From NCBI GenBank assembly GCA_037176845.1, contig JAYKXP010000064.1:62001-126000 (forward strand): a DNA stretch of 64,000 nt, in the 5' to 3' direction. Under the pieces are notes generated by a model. The model was not told the origin of the DNA. It was given only the letters and a program-made list of their open reading frames with translations, and did not search any database. Position numbers and translations under genes: made by a program. Shown piece by piece: positions 21,141 to 31,923 of this stretch (the stretch's first letter is position 1; each line of letters begins with the position of its first letter). This DNA is from Paramarasmius palmivorus (taxonomy: Eukaryota; Basidiomycota; Agaricomycetes; Agaricales; Marasmiaceae).

Positions 21141-22085
21141 CTAGATGGCTAAATGTCTTTTAGATACTTTTAGCATTCTACTCGCCTCTGCTTTGGTAAA
21201 CCCTGGCGGCAATGACATATCGGACACGGATTTCAAGATAGCCCACATAATATCTTCTGTGCGATCAAATTCCTCTTTGCAATCATAAAACTCTTCTTCC
21301 TCCTCTCCTTCGCTAGTGTCTTCGTCGTCACTAAACCTTTCGTCCTCATAAACAGACGGAAGAATTCGATTGCGACAACTCGACTGTTCCTCCTCCCAGG
21401 CGTCCTGTTCGAATACCAGGAGACGCTCCTTGCTCCCACAGGCATTCAGCAAATCCTGCACGACACCCCTCGGGGCACCTTTGACCCTCAGCCTCCTAAT
21501 GAACGGCAAAGACCCGCGCCCAATGTAAAATTTATCAGAACCCATCAAATCCCTAACCTGCACAGCCTTCAAATCCTTCTCTGCGCTATACCAGAAGTTG
21601 ATATCAAGCTCCCGAACTTGGTAAGGCACATGGAAGAATGGCAGATAGTCGAAAATAGTCGCCATCAAGAAGTTCTTGAGCATGAGAGCAATGCGGCGTA
21701 GGCGAGGAAGCCGGTTGGGAGACGCGGTTATCTCTTGAAGAATTACCGAGATAACTCTTCCGAGTAATTGTTCGTTATTTCTAGGACCGGGAAGGAAGTA
21801 TTTGCGTTCGTGTTCGAACGTTATGGAGCGACAGAGTCGATCGAGGAGGTGGCCGTCACTATGACTTGTGCCGCATCTGGAAACGATGTCAAGAAATTGC
21901 ACGCCATGCGAGGCGCTGAGGATGTATACATCTCGGGCAGCAACTCTAGAGAAAACTGCGTTCCAGGTTTTGGAGACGAGATGGGATGATTTGATGAATG
22001 TTGCGCGATCAGAAGGTGAAAGGGGCGATAGCCAGAGTGTGGTTATGATTTGTTCGGTGATATCGAGAGAAAGTGCTGTGGACAT
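21141..22085 (-). CDS. F-box-like protein, copy A
   Basis: A single exon of 314 aa with no internal stop. The N-terminus (LDITEQIITTLWLSPLSPSD, then LVSKTWNAVFSRVAARDVYI) resembles the degenerate F-box motifs of basidiomycetes, which recruit targets to SCF ubiquitin ligases. The middle has leucine-rich stretches (LPRLRRIALMLKNFL, LPFIRRLRVKG). Near residue 245 comes an extremely acidic loop (DDEDTSEGEEEEEF) before a helical C-terminus. The next sequence upstream is a degenerate copy of the kinase gene on the opposite strand. Copy B at 23880 is about two-thirds alike by eye. The F-box assignment is moderate; substrate unknown. Confidence 0.6.
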   Translation of the reverse strand: MSTALSLDITEQIITTLWLSPLSPSDRATFIKSSHLVSKTWNAVFSRVAARDVYILSASHGVQFLDIVSRCGTSHSDGHLLDRLCRSITFEHERKYFLPGPRNNEQLLGRVISVILQEITASPNRLPRLRRIALMLKNFLMATIFDYLPFFHVPYQVRELDINFWYSAEKDLKAVQVRDLMGSDKFYIGRGSLPFIRRLRVKGAPRGVVQDLLNACGSKERLLVFEQDAWEEEQSSCRNRILPSVYEDERFSDDEDTSEGEEEEEFYDCKEEFDRTEDIMWAILKSVSDMSLPPGFTKAEASRMLKVSKRHLAI

Positions 22086-22389
22086 GGTGTGTTCGACAGT
22101 GATGATTCTGGTGTATTCCTCAGCCTAGAAAGCTGGACATTTATACCCATTGTCTGATATAAGACAATGTATAACCAAACGAAACACCTGCGAAACATAG
22201 TCAGCACTGCGAGACAATCCTAGTCACTGGGCGCAGGTAAGACTGACAGCAGTACTGGCGAAAAGCAGTGAATGTATCTTCCCTATCTGATGTCATAGCA
22301 GCCTTTGTGGTGGAAAGCAACCTAAAAACAGTGAAAATGGCGAAGAGGAAGGAGCGGCAAGTTGAGGTGCAGGCAGGCCCATCAGCGTC
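22086..22389. promoter_or_regulatory. Divergent intergenic region between F-box copy A and a kinase remnant
   Basis: About 300 bp between F-box copy A (minus) and the kinase-like leader (plus). A block starting GTGTTCGACAGTG and running into CGAAACACCTGCGAAAC recurs at 24699-24830 upstream of F-box copy B, so the promoter was duplicated with the gene. A TTTATACC box precedes each F-box gene. Confidence 0.5.
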
Positions 22390-23660
22390 AAGACGTCAAA
22401 ATCGCAGCCGCGCTTGTTGGTGTCTTCTTTTTTCCCTCCCACTGCCAGTCACTCTTTTTTCTGCTCCTCCGCCGTCTTAAACAGCGAGGAACACCTTTTG
22501 CACATCTTCGCCAATCTTTTCGTCATTGTCATTGTCAGGGACGAAGGCGCCATTTCTCAAACAGCTTCTCCACCGCCATTGACGCTCTCGCCTTCTACAT
22601 CCTGCTCGTCGACAACGTCCTTGATAGGCTCGTCTGGATTACGTCCAGCAGGTCATTCATTACCAAACAACCCCTCGTCGATTTTGACATTGGGCAGGGT
22701 CTCCACTTCGCTCTCCGAACAAACCATCCAACCTTCTTCCTCAACGCAAGCTCAATCACCTTCCTCTCTACTATCAACTCAACTTCAGCACCCAAACCCA
22801 AAGATGAACGCGTCTATTTCAACTTTTCACGATCACGTTCTCGCACGAAAATTCCCGGGAGGTTAGGTTCATTGCACAGTCGGGTAGTACGCCCTTGAGC
22901 CGGTGGATAAAGCCCTAAGGGCGTACAAGCTGGCAGATCAAGTCTTTGCCAGAGTTTGGAAATAAGAAGGATGAGAAGAGCAAGGGTTTGGAGATTGAGA
23001 AACGAGGATAAATCCAAAAGGGATTTCGATGCGATGAAAGCGCCTCCAGAACAGGCTGCAGTTTGGGCTACTACTCGGCAGGTGTGTTCCATGATATCTG
23101 AAATGTGCTCTATACTTATTTTTCTCATAGCGCGTCTTCCTGGTCTTGACATCCTCATAAAACTATCGTCCTCTGCTGTTAGGTGCCCAGCGCTGGACAA
23201 AAATCTGTCTCGGTGAGGTCACTGCACCACGTCGAGCCTGCACATCTTCCCGGGCTGCCTCGACTGCTCCGCCCACAATTTTGTATCCTTACTTGTGTAT
23301 CACGAAGAGGTCAAGGCCAAAAGTTTCTCTGCAAGTAAGGTGTCAAGTAACGGCGGCTTTTGGAGTCCAGATGTGTTGGAACGAAGAACCCACTTGAGTT
23401 GATCGTAGCTATTCTATGTCACTTCCTTTCATCTTTTCCTTCTCTCCCATTTCGTTTTGTCTGCTATGTCATACTGGAATCGGTCAATGCCCCGCATCAT
23501 CTGCATATCTTCCTCCTGCATGGACCTTTTGCCCAGTACACCGAATCGGCATCCACGTATATCTATCCTCCCAGATATTGCAAACACTACGTTCACAGTC
23601 AGTTTGATTTGTATCTCGCATTGTATGCCTGTATAGATAGTTGGATTTGTATAACCAAAT
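22390..23660 (+). pseudogene. Kinase-gene remnant 1 (leader, exon 1, last exon and 3' flank only)
   Basis: Parallel to the intact kinase gene but lacking almost everything between. It keeps the leader, an exon-1-like part (SPPPLT, then RVSTSLSEQTIQPSS), the exon-1 end with its donor (CCTCCAGAACAGGCTGCAG), a trace of exon 2, then a piece of the last exon (TATCACGAAGAGGTCAAGGCC) and the 3' flank. The ATG is changed to CAG in its context and frames are broken, so it is not functional as such. The unit has shrunk from about 5.9 kb to 1.3 kb. Confidence 0.8.
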
Positions 23661-23879
23661 GAAATGTACTCTTATGTGGGCTCGCAAACTTCGGAACAAG
23701 AGGGATGACACTATTGACGTGTCCGAGATGACATTAGACTTATTTATATACGAGAGCGAATAGATATCTAAGTATAGTGATTATGCTAAGTGACGAATTA
23801 TCCTTGCCTATTAAGCCCCGAATCAACTTCTCCGCTGTGGTAAACTCTTGCGTGCGCAGTAATCTCTCACATCCAACAG

Positions 23880-24698
23880 CTATATTCCTTCTTCACAATC
23901 ATAAAACTCTTCTTCTTCCTCTCCTTCGCTGGTGTCCTCATCGTCACTGAACCTTTCGTCCTCGTAAACAGACGGAAGAGCCTTTGCATTACCACGAGGC
24001 TGTTTCTCCTTCCAAATATCCTGCTCGAATACCGAGAGACGCTCCCAGCCCCCACAAGCCTCCAATAAAAGCTTCACGACAGCCATCGATGTTCCTTTGA
24101 CCCTCAGCCTCCTAATGAAGGACAAAGACCCGCGGGGGATATGAAATCGCTCAAAAATGTGCGTTTTGAGTTTGATACCAAATACAGTATCCGATGTCGT
24201 TTCTGCGCCATACCAGAAGTTGATGTCAAGCTCTCGGACTTGGGAGGGCATGTATAAAAATGGGCGGTCGTTGAAAATCGTCTCCTCCAAAAAGTCCTTG
24301 ACCACGAGAGCGACGCGGCGTAGCCGAGGAAGTCGATTGGGAGACGCAGATATCACTCGGAGGACTAGGTAGATGGCACGTCCGAGCTCGTCCTCTTCGG
24401 GACAGGGAAAGAGGGATTTGTGTTCGTGCTCGAACGTTATGGAGCGGCAGAGATGATCGAGGAGGTGGCGGAGGTGACTTGTGCCGCGCCCAGAAAAGAT
24501 ATCGAGAAATCGCCAGCTATGTGAGTCGCTGAGGATGTATACATCTTGGGCAGCAACTCTAGAGAAAACTGCATCCCACATCTTGGAGACGAGATGAGAC
24601 GATTTGATGAATGTCGCGCGATGAGAAGGTGAGAGGGGCGATAGCCAGAGTGTACTGATGATTTGTTCGGTGATATCGAGAGGAAGTTGTGTAGACAT
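23880..24698 (-). CDS. F-box-like protein, copy B (C-terminally truncated)
   Basis: 272 aa in a single exon, starting MSTQLPLDITEQIISTLW, alike to copy A along its length, including the acidic loop (DDEDTSEGEEEEEFYD). Just after it the frame stops (CEEGI). The downstream DNA still resembles the lost tail of copy A, down to about 23770, with a deletion of roughly 60 nt, so this copy lacks about 45 C-terminal residues. Leader and promoter are conserved with copy A. It may be expressed as a shortened protein or be an early pseudogene. Confidence 0.6.
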   Translation of the reverse strand: MSTQLPLDITEQIISTLWLSPLSPSHRATFIKSSHLVSKMWDAVFSRVAAQDVYILSDSHSWRFLDIFSGRGTSHLRHLLDHLCRSITFEHEHKSLFPCPEEDELGRAIYLVLRVISASPNRLPRLRRVALVVKDFLEETIFNDRPFLYMPSQVRELDINFWYGAETTSDTVFGIKLKTHIFERFHIPRGSLSFIRRLRVKGTSMAVVKLLLEACGGWERLSVFEQDIWKEKQPRGNAKALPSVYEDERFSDDEDTSEGEEEEEFYDCEEGI

Positions 24699-25019
24699 AG
24701 TGTGTTCGACAGTGGTGATTCTGGTGTATTCCTCGGCCTAGAAAGCTCGACCTTTATACCTATTATTCGATGTAAGACAATGTATCACCGAACGAAACAC
24801 CTGCGAAACGTACTCAGCACCAGCACTGCGAGACAATCCTGATTCAGGTGCCGGTGAGACCGATGGGCCCCTTGACTCGGACAGCGGTATCTTCATTGCA
24901 ATGATTTCACAACAGCCTTTGTAGTAGAAAGCGACCTGCAACGGTGAAGATGACGACAAAGAGGAAGGAGCGGCCGACAGGATCAACGTCACGGTCACGG
25001 TCACTGAACGTGGTCCCCG

Positions 25020-25400
25020 ACGAGTTATGTCACTCACTATGAACATCCCCATGGTGATCGCTATCCCATCGCGATTCTTCCTTTCCTTCCACCTTCAGTC
25101 CCGCTCCTTTTGTTGCTTCCTCGTCATTACGAACAGCGAGGAACTCCTTTCGCATATCTCTTCGTTATTGTCACCCGGGCCGCCCACGCCGCTGTTGGAT
25201 AACGATGTGGTCGTTGTTTCCTCAAAGGACTCTCCACCGCCATTGACACCCTCATCCTCTACGCCCTGCCTCTTGATGGGCCCGCCTCGAACACGTCCGA
25301 GCCACTCGTTAACAGAAATCACGGATGGGATTTCATTCAACATTGGCGCGAAACCTCAAGAAACGACGCATGGTGATTGCCCAGGGTATTACGAGTAAAA
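25020..25400 (+). pseudogene. Kinase-gene remnant 2 (leader and start of exon 1)
   Basis: A copy of the kinase leader and first coding part: CATGGTGATCGCTATCCCATC, GAACAGCGAGGAACTCC, TCTCCACCGCCATTGACACC and GGGCCCGCCTCGAACACGTC match the region 15120-15420. Homology fades after about 25340. No initiator ATG is kept at the expected place. It sits upstream of, and divergent from, F-box copy B, as remnant 1 does with copy A. Confidence 0.75.
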
Positions 25401-25480
25401 ATACAGCTATTATGATACACAAGCCTGACAAAAACAAGTAATAAGTATAAGAGAGCACCCTTCCCAATAACCCAGTGTCC

Positions 25481-27273
25481 TCAGCTTTGATACATCTCAT
25501 TATTGCTCCGTGCAGAAAACTTGGTGTCCATTAAACCCTGCTCCGTATCTCTACTTGGTATATCTTTCGTCGTGATCATAGTATTCAGCGTTATGGAGTC
25601 TCGCGGATTCATGCGGAATGCTACGCCGTTACTCTATCGAGGGGCGTTATAATTGGCTCAAGGTATCGAGCAGGTATCAACTCACCTCGGAATCCATATC
25701 GAATGTACTTCCTACGGTTTGTTTGATAGCTCTTCGAGCAATAAGAGTGTCGAGCATAGTCTGTCTCATGTAACTGTTAGATGAAACATTGTGCAAAAAA
25801 AAGAAAGCTGACATTTGTGTATATCCTCCCGATCGGAAATGCGAAAAACGCATACCAATTCGTTTCCCTGTCAACAAGTTGAGGTACGTATAGAGTAGGT
25901 TGTCAAGGAAGCTCACCTTAGAAATAGAAACGAGAACAAGTCTCCTAATGCAAATATAGAGACGAAGAAGCCTTTTCTATGCATAAGCAAGTAATTGGAC
26001 AGCTTAGAAGAGACCAACTGACCGGTCTGGATAGCGGCCCGAATCAATCGGTTAACGATGTCTGACCGATGGACGCTACTTCGCGAGCGACAGAGGACGA
26101 CAGTGAGGGAGACTACACAATAAGTCAATTACTCAAGGTTGGCAGATACAGGTGAAAGCAGCGTACCTGTGATGAGAAGATCTGCGGCAGTCTGAAGGGA
26201 TAGCCTAGAAGCTCCAATGCTCAGTCTTGTGGATATGTTTAGAGTGTACTCATTATTACCACACTAGGGTGCAACTAGTTAGCTTTCGAACTAGTGGGAT
26301 AGATGTATTGCTCGACTCACAGATCACAAATGGTGCCAAAGGACCAAACTTGGCAACCCTGAAGAGATTTTGAAACCTGAGCACGTTAGGTCAATGTTAT
26401 GGCTGCTTGAACTTACTCTCGTATGATACCGCTCTTAATACCGGCCGTTATCCCAAAAATACATCCTGAGACACTGAAGATGCCAATAATCGTAGTAAGG
26501 ATAACGCTCTTGGTGAGGAGAAGAACTCTGACGAAACCTTTAATCATTCACATCAACCCTGAGCAAGCGAATGCACGTACCGGTGTCCCAAAAATATTTG
26601 GGCGATTAACGCTGTTACCGCCGTGGTCGCGGCCGTGAATGGTACAACCCAGTATATGACTGACATTTCAAATCTCTAGGATTAAAAATACCGTCTGAAG
26701 AAACGCAGTGGGTACGCACAAGCCAGGCTTCCAGGGTTGGTATAGTTGGTTACGCTGGCGACCACGAGTCAATTGAGGATGGGTTGCAGGGCTGTAATGA
26801 TGAGGGACATACCACATGTCCCATGCGCCATAAATCTCCCTGGATTGGTGAATGAATTGCTTGAGACTCGCTTACACGTCGATGGGACTCACACAGAGCT
26901 ATGAAGAAGGTCGACAGAGAAGAGGATGCCGACCATGGCTCTAAATCGAAGATCAAATTGGGCCGAGGTACGACAGGAAGTAGGGACGAACTTGATCCAT
27001 GTCGGGTCATTGAACTCTGTAATCCAGGATTAAGCAGCGGCTCGCACGCAACAGGGATTCCAACGCACTCGTGTTTTTGTATACCAAGAACTGATAGCAG
27101 ACCAGACCGAATAGGAAAGTGTTTACTTTTCAGGTGTCAGTGTCGTATTGCGGGTGGAGGATTTGTAGACAAACCAAATATGCCAAGAAGGTAGGTTCCT
27201 GTGCAAGCTGATGAGCGCTACTCTGACCGTAAGAGCTGAATGACTCACCGACGACCAAATCATATTCCCCCAT
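25481..27273 (-). CDS. DUF6534-type multi-spanning membrane protein
   Basis: A minus-strand gene from ATG 27273 (MGEYDLVV, then GTGAGT) with many short exons. Clear family parts are RFRAMVGILFSVDLLHSSV, RSDIVNRLIRAAIQTG spliced to LFVSIFALGDLFSFLF, and SNSYMRQTMLDTLIARRAIK. These fit the usual DUF6534 pattern: a helix, then xDxxINRLIxxTxxTGxxTS, then a helix and a YxNSLLxTLNxR-like end. A last exon after the GAG/GTGAGT donor runs in frame to TGA 25481-25483. The protein should have about seven membrane helices; its function is unknown. The N-terminal exons were not fully resolved. Confidence 0.55.
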
Positions 27274-28066
27274 AGCTGCTGTGTACGAAGAAAGAAAACG
27301 GGGGAAAGGAGTGCTAAAACGGACCCGTAGTGGTCCTGAGTCCTATATAACGGAAATACCGTGAAGGGTCATCTGTCGATAAGGGGCAAAATGATACATG
27401 ACGCCTAGGTAACGGCAGCCCAGACTTGGATGGGGATGTTTCATTGAGACCCCACGCGAGAGAGTAAATTTACCGGGTCACGTTGGCCCAACGAACGCTT
27501 GAAACAGCAGCAGAAAACGTGCAAGAAACGTGACAGAATCGATCACCAAAGCTACGAATAGGGTTCATTCTGCTTTATCATTGTCAAGTGCGAGGAGTGC
27601 GAGATTGGGCGCTCACGGACCAAAACCTAGTTATAGAAATCAGCATATTCTCCCATGCATGAGAAAACGAACGCTACCCACTAGGTGCTTACCCCTCCGA
27701 ACCTCTCTCTTCGCCAGCTGCCTGACTAAGAACTTAGAGCCTACATACGTCCAGAAAATCCAGACATGATCGAGATAACAGATTGCCGATCCCAAGAAAA
27801 CGCCACGATGAAACCGGACGTTGAAAGGAAAAGGAGATTTGATCTACGACTAGAATGTCAAGATGTCAAGTTTACATTTGAACGTTTCAGGCTTCACGAT
27901 TCGGGTCCGTCTTCCCCTGGCGTCCATTAATCAATAATAGTTTACCATATTAGCTGAGGGTACGAACGGGTTCTGGAGCAGACCATTGAATAGATGGGTA
28001 TGCTGAGCCGCAAAAACAATCTGCAGATTGTCATATAGCAACAGTATTACACGGGTGACCAACTGA
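27274..28066. other. Intergenic region, no gene supported
   Basis: Lies between the start of the DUF6534-type gene and the 3' end of the copper transporter. Only short incoherent frames. It probably holds the promoter of the first and the terminator region of the second. Confidence 0.5.
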
Positions 28067-28760
28067 TCAATGAATATGAGCAGAAGCACTAAATCGTCCA
28101 AACGCGGCTTCTCCAACACCGAGTCCAATCACGACAGAAAGCAAGAATGCAAGTTGGAATGTCCTGAATCACAGAATTAGCGGTCAAGATAAAGGAGGAA
28201 GGTCCCACATACATCACCGCCAACATAAGACCGAAACCGAGCGTAGCTTGGGCCGCCTGCATTACGCCACGAGCAAGATCGTGAGCAGGAATGAATGGCG
28301 CCGTCCTGGGGATTGGTGTTGAATTCTTCCCCGATGCTTCGCCCTCCTTCGGATCGACTTGTGTCTCGTAAGCCATTCGAACTCTGATGCACCAAGGTAA
28401 ATGGTGGAGCGAGAAGTCGTATCAGCGGAAAACTCACTTCCTCTTCCAAAATGCTTCCATGCCACCTCGAATCGCTATGATACCTCTTTCCAAAATCGCC
28501 AATAGAAATAGCGTGAGGCATGCCGCAAACATCCCGCCGTTGCTCGTAGGAACCCAGCCTTCGAACCACAATGTATCGCCTGGCGTGAAGTGGAAAGCGG
28601 TCTTCATCGTGCCCATGCCCATACTCATTTCTGTCGCTGATTCCATATCTGCCTCTGCAGTAGCATCATCTTCATCGCCGTGCCCAAGTACCAGTATCGG
28701 AAGGATAAAAAAGAAGAGAGCGTAGGGTGCATTCAACTTGATGTTCAACATTTGCTGCAT
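28067..28760 (-). CDS. Ctr-family copper transporter
   Basis: Three exons (28760-28438, 28383-28213, 28163-28067) join in frame to 196 aa. A hydrophobic signal-like N-terminus (YALFFFILPILVLG) is followed by a His/Met/acid-rich stretch (HGDEDD, then MSMGMGTMK), as in the extracellular copper-catching ends of Ctr proteins. TM1 is GGMFAACLTLFLLAILERG. A cytosolic loop leads to TM2 with the MxxxM copper gate (MLAVM) and TM3 with GxxxG (GLGVGEAAFG), the three signatures of Ctr. It should form a trimeric Cu(I) channel in the plasma or vacuolar membrane. Fungal homologues are copper-repressed; no control site was identified here. Confidence 0.9.
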
Positions 28761-29557
28761 GTGGGGAGTCTGACCAGAGAATCCTCGATGCCTTGAATGA
28801 CGGTTGAAGATTCTTTAAATCCTGCAACCAAAACACAGCATCGGTCTGTCCGGGGTGGTGTCCAAGTTGAAACCAGGATCCGCCAGCTCGTCGACATGTT
28901 GATCTATTGAATGGAACGCATATCTCCTCCAACTGTGTTCGCCAAGCCTATCCAGACTTCAGGTGCATGACGAGCTCGAAGCCAGAGAATCGGTAGACGA
29001 CGACCGGACTCTTTGTGCAATACAACGAAGTAGTCATCATTCGTTGCCGATGAGTAGCAAACTTGATGTCGCGGTTGTCGCCTTCTTCATGAATGTCCAA
29101 TAGAGTCTGTTTATGATGATAGATGAGGGTGATCAGAATCCTGTATACTTTTATTTGAATTGGTGCACACCATTATTGTGGAGAACTGCCCTCGAAGGGT
29201 CATGCAAAGCTTTCCCCAACACTTTAGCCTTTGGCTACAGAGACGCTGGAGGGGAATTCACTTCTGTGCCCCAGGCTCATCTGGCAGCGCCCGCAAGGAA
29301 GAAAGAAGTAGGATTGACGCTGTCCAAGACTCGGAGTTATACCAGGATAGCTGGAAGGCGCAGAGAAAAGTAAGAGTCGTGGTGGAATCAGAAAGAAAAA
29401 GATCAACGACAACAGTGCTGACTTGCCGCCTCTCACATGTCACACGTGACCTTGAACGCGTCACGTCAAGTTGAGGTATTACGAGTCGCTTTTTTTGATG
29501 ACTTGTTAGATAAATTCTTCAAAGCACATAACACATAGGTGTAGTCATAGGCCATAA
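28761..29557. other. Intergenic region upstream of the copper transporter
   Basis: No gene supported. It should contain the copper transporter promoter near 28770-29100. Open frames at 29110-29470 have no splice structure or recognisable composition. Confidence 0.5.
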
Positions 29558-30344
29558 TCATACTCTAAACTCGTCACACAAAACGTCCATTTGCTCCTTC
29601 TCCAGCCCCAGCCCTTGCCAATAAGGCTCGCACACCTTCCTCGCCTCCAGCTCTTCCCGAATTACATACCATACGCGACAAAGGAGCATCACGTATAAGG
29701 GAATTGACATTCCCGCACAGAAAGTAGCGAGGTTTGCTTTCTCTCCCTCACTGTAGATCGCAACCCAAGCGAAATGCGATGCAACGATCAGCATGCATTG
29801 TGCGCACCACAGAGGGCGCCATATCCGATGTGAGTTGAGAGGTGCAATGCACTCTGAGTCGGATGGTGATCCAGTTTGACACTCAGGTCTACGTCGGAGG
29901 GTATAAAGCAACGCAGCGTCGTCCTTTTCAACGACGGTATACCCAAGAAGAAGGCATTCATTGATCCATTTGAGTGTGGCGTTTCGGATTTTCCAAACAA
30001 CCAAGGAAGACGTGAATACGAGCGGGAGAAAGACTTGATTTGGTGATGGAAGAGAAGGAAGATCGTGGGTCCTATGGCCAGGTCAGTGTCAGATCTTCAG
30101 ATAAAGAGGAGCCTCAACAAATTTACCGTCTCGGGTCAAGAAGCCACACCATACCGAGGGTCAAGAGCATAAGAACTCCACCAAGCTAGATGTACAAATG
30201 ATGGGTCAGCCTGCGCATTCTAGCACGACAGGGAAGGAGACATACATCAAAGAACAGCTCGTTTATCTGCCTCGTCCACTTGTCTCTCGTCTCCTGTAGA
30301 CGAAGAACAGCTTCGTCCAGCGGTGAGAGCGTGTGGGAGGACAT
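29558..30344 (-). CDS. Unknown four-helix membrane protein
   Basis: Exons 30344-30246, 30185-30127 and 30071-29558 join in frame to 223 aa. The N-terminus is a soluble amphipathic helix (EAVLRLQETRDKWTRQINEL). Four hydrophobic segments follow: LGGVLMLLTLGMVWLL, VFLPLVFTSSLVVW, WCAQCMLIVASHFAWVAIYS and LATFCAGMSIPLYVMLLCRVWYV. Between the second and third is a polar stretch with paired Cys. The C-terminus is charged. The family is not recognised. It lies between the copper transporter and the DUF6534 array on the same strand as the transporter, with no shared promoter evident. Confidence 0.6.
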
Positions 30345-31129
30345 GAGGAAATTGATGAGTTGAAAGCTGCCAGAAAGTGGTGGTGAGAAGCCTGATACTG
30401 ACATTGGTTCGTATTTATACTGGATATAGAATGGTCCAGGCGGTATATGTGGCCAAAGCATTGTTGTTGTTGTTTCCTATGCTGTGCTTGTTCGTGGCAT
30501 TTCCACCCAAGCATAATAGAACGTGGCATTCGCCCGACCGTTCATTGTCCCCTGGTACGTTTTCTTGGACAAGGCCCTGGGTTGATGCAAGAGCTGTGGT
30601 CCGGGATGAAGCTGAATTCTGAAGCTAGTTTAACGTCGCCATCTTCAAGTAGAGAGTTGTATAGATCTAATCTTCTACACGTCGATCAACAATTAGGAAA
30701 AGGTGATGCGACGGTATCACGCACCAAATCGGATGCCCTAAATTGCCTCTTGTCACTGTGGCATATTCATCTTTCACGACAAGATTTATCCACCTATACT
30801 TACCTCTGACGACCAATTTTCGGGCTAATCTCAGGAGCCCATGCATTGAGAATCGGTTGAGAACGAGGTAAGAATGAGGGCTGCACGCGCTGCCTTCGAG
30901 CGATGATCACGTGGCAATTTAGGGCCGGCTGATTTCCGGAGAGTCAAATTTCGGCTCAAAGCTCTCCTCACTCAATCTCGCTCTCCCATAGATGGAACTC
31001 GATAGACTCAGCTGAGCTGACCTTCCATTGCACATCAAGCTTCAAGACTTGTTTTATATAAATGACCAGCGACTCCGCAGAGCTGATGCTTCAGTTGACA
31101 TTGCCCGCTGTTGATGAAGTAGAGTAGAC
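30345..31129. other. Intergenic region, no gene supported
   Basis: About 0.8 kb between the minus-strand membrane-protein gene and the first DUF6534 fragment on plus. A TATATAAAT stretch near 31055 may be a relic promoter. Nothing else seen. Confidence 0.45.
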
Positions 31130-31710
31130 CCTCTTCTTCTCTAATTGCTCTTTATATGCAAGCAGGCCTTTTTCTCCTTGTTGCTTGCGACATGGTCTGC
31201 ACGGTGGCATTATCGCATTACCTTCACAGAAGCCGCACGGGGATTCAGCGGTAAGTGGCTCTGGTTCCGCTTCGAATCACCCTATTTCCCTATTCTCAGT
31301 ACAAATGCTCTTATCAACAGGCTCATTTTTACACCGTTCATAATGGTGCGTTGCCAAGAGGAGTAAAGCTTGGCCCATCGCTATCGACGCGGCCCTTACA
31401 CTAGTCATAACTGTTCACAGTTCCGTCTTTGTCGCTGTCATTGCTTCCCTATAATCTCGATCCCTAGCCCTGCCAAATTCTTGGTAAGTAGCACCAATGA
31501 TTCGCTTCTTGGCTTCTCAATTTCTATCGATAATGACTTTCGTTCCTTGGGTATTGCGTATGCTCAGTGCCGTGTAGATCGATTATTCCTACCTTGCCGA
31601 CGCTTCCCCTCAGGTCTGTCACCAGCTGATTATTCTGAGCACGCTTGCTGTGTTAGATTCTTTGGAACCGGGCGTTGTGCTGCTTTTGCAAGTCCTTTGG
31701 GATAGAACGG
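31130..31710 (+). pseudogene. DUF6534-type gene fragment (C-terminal part)
   Basis: Homologous to the last third of the following gene copies: LVACDMVCTVALSHYLHRSRTG, then a donor, TNALINRL, and an SVFVAVIASL helix after the next acceptor. The NNGALTR-equivalent segment is frameshifted and no N-terminal half is present upstream. Probably the remnant of another tandem copy. Confidence 0.6.
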
Positions 31711-31923
31711 CGATGCTCTGTGATATCAGGATGGGAAATGCGATCTAGACGGTAATACTTCATATACTCGTGATGGAAAACCTGATTTTGGAACAGGCAT
31801 TGATCCTTGCTCACTGGATCATGATGAATGGGCTATTTGTCGCATAAATGGACGTCTTTGCCATTGAGCTGGTCGAACTCTACCCTCTTTGTGTTTCCCA
31901 GGTGATTGATAGCGAGCCTCGCC

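Noticed and set aside
28067..28760. Tetraspan or DUF6534-type identity for the three-helix gene
   Set aside because: MxxxM and GxxxG motifs plus the Met-rich N-terminus fit Ctr copper transporters much better.
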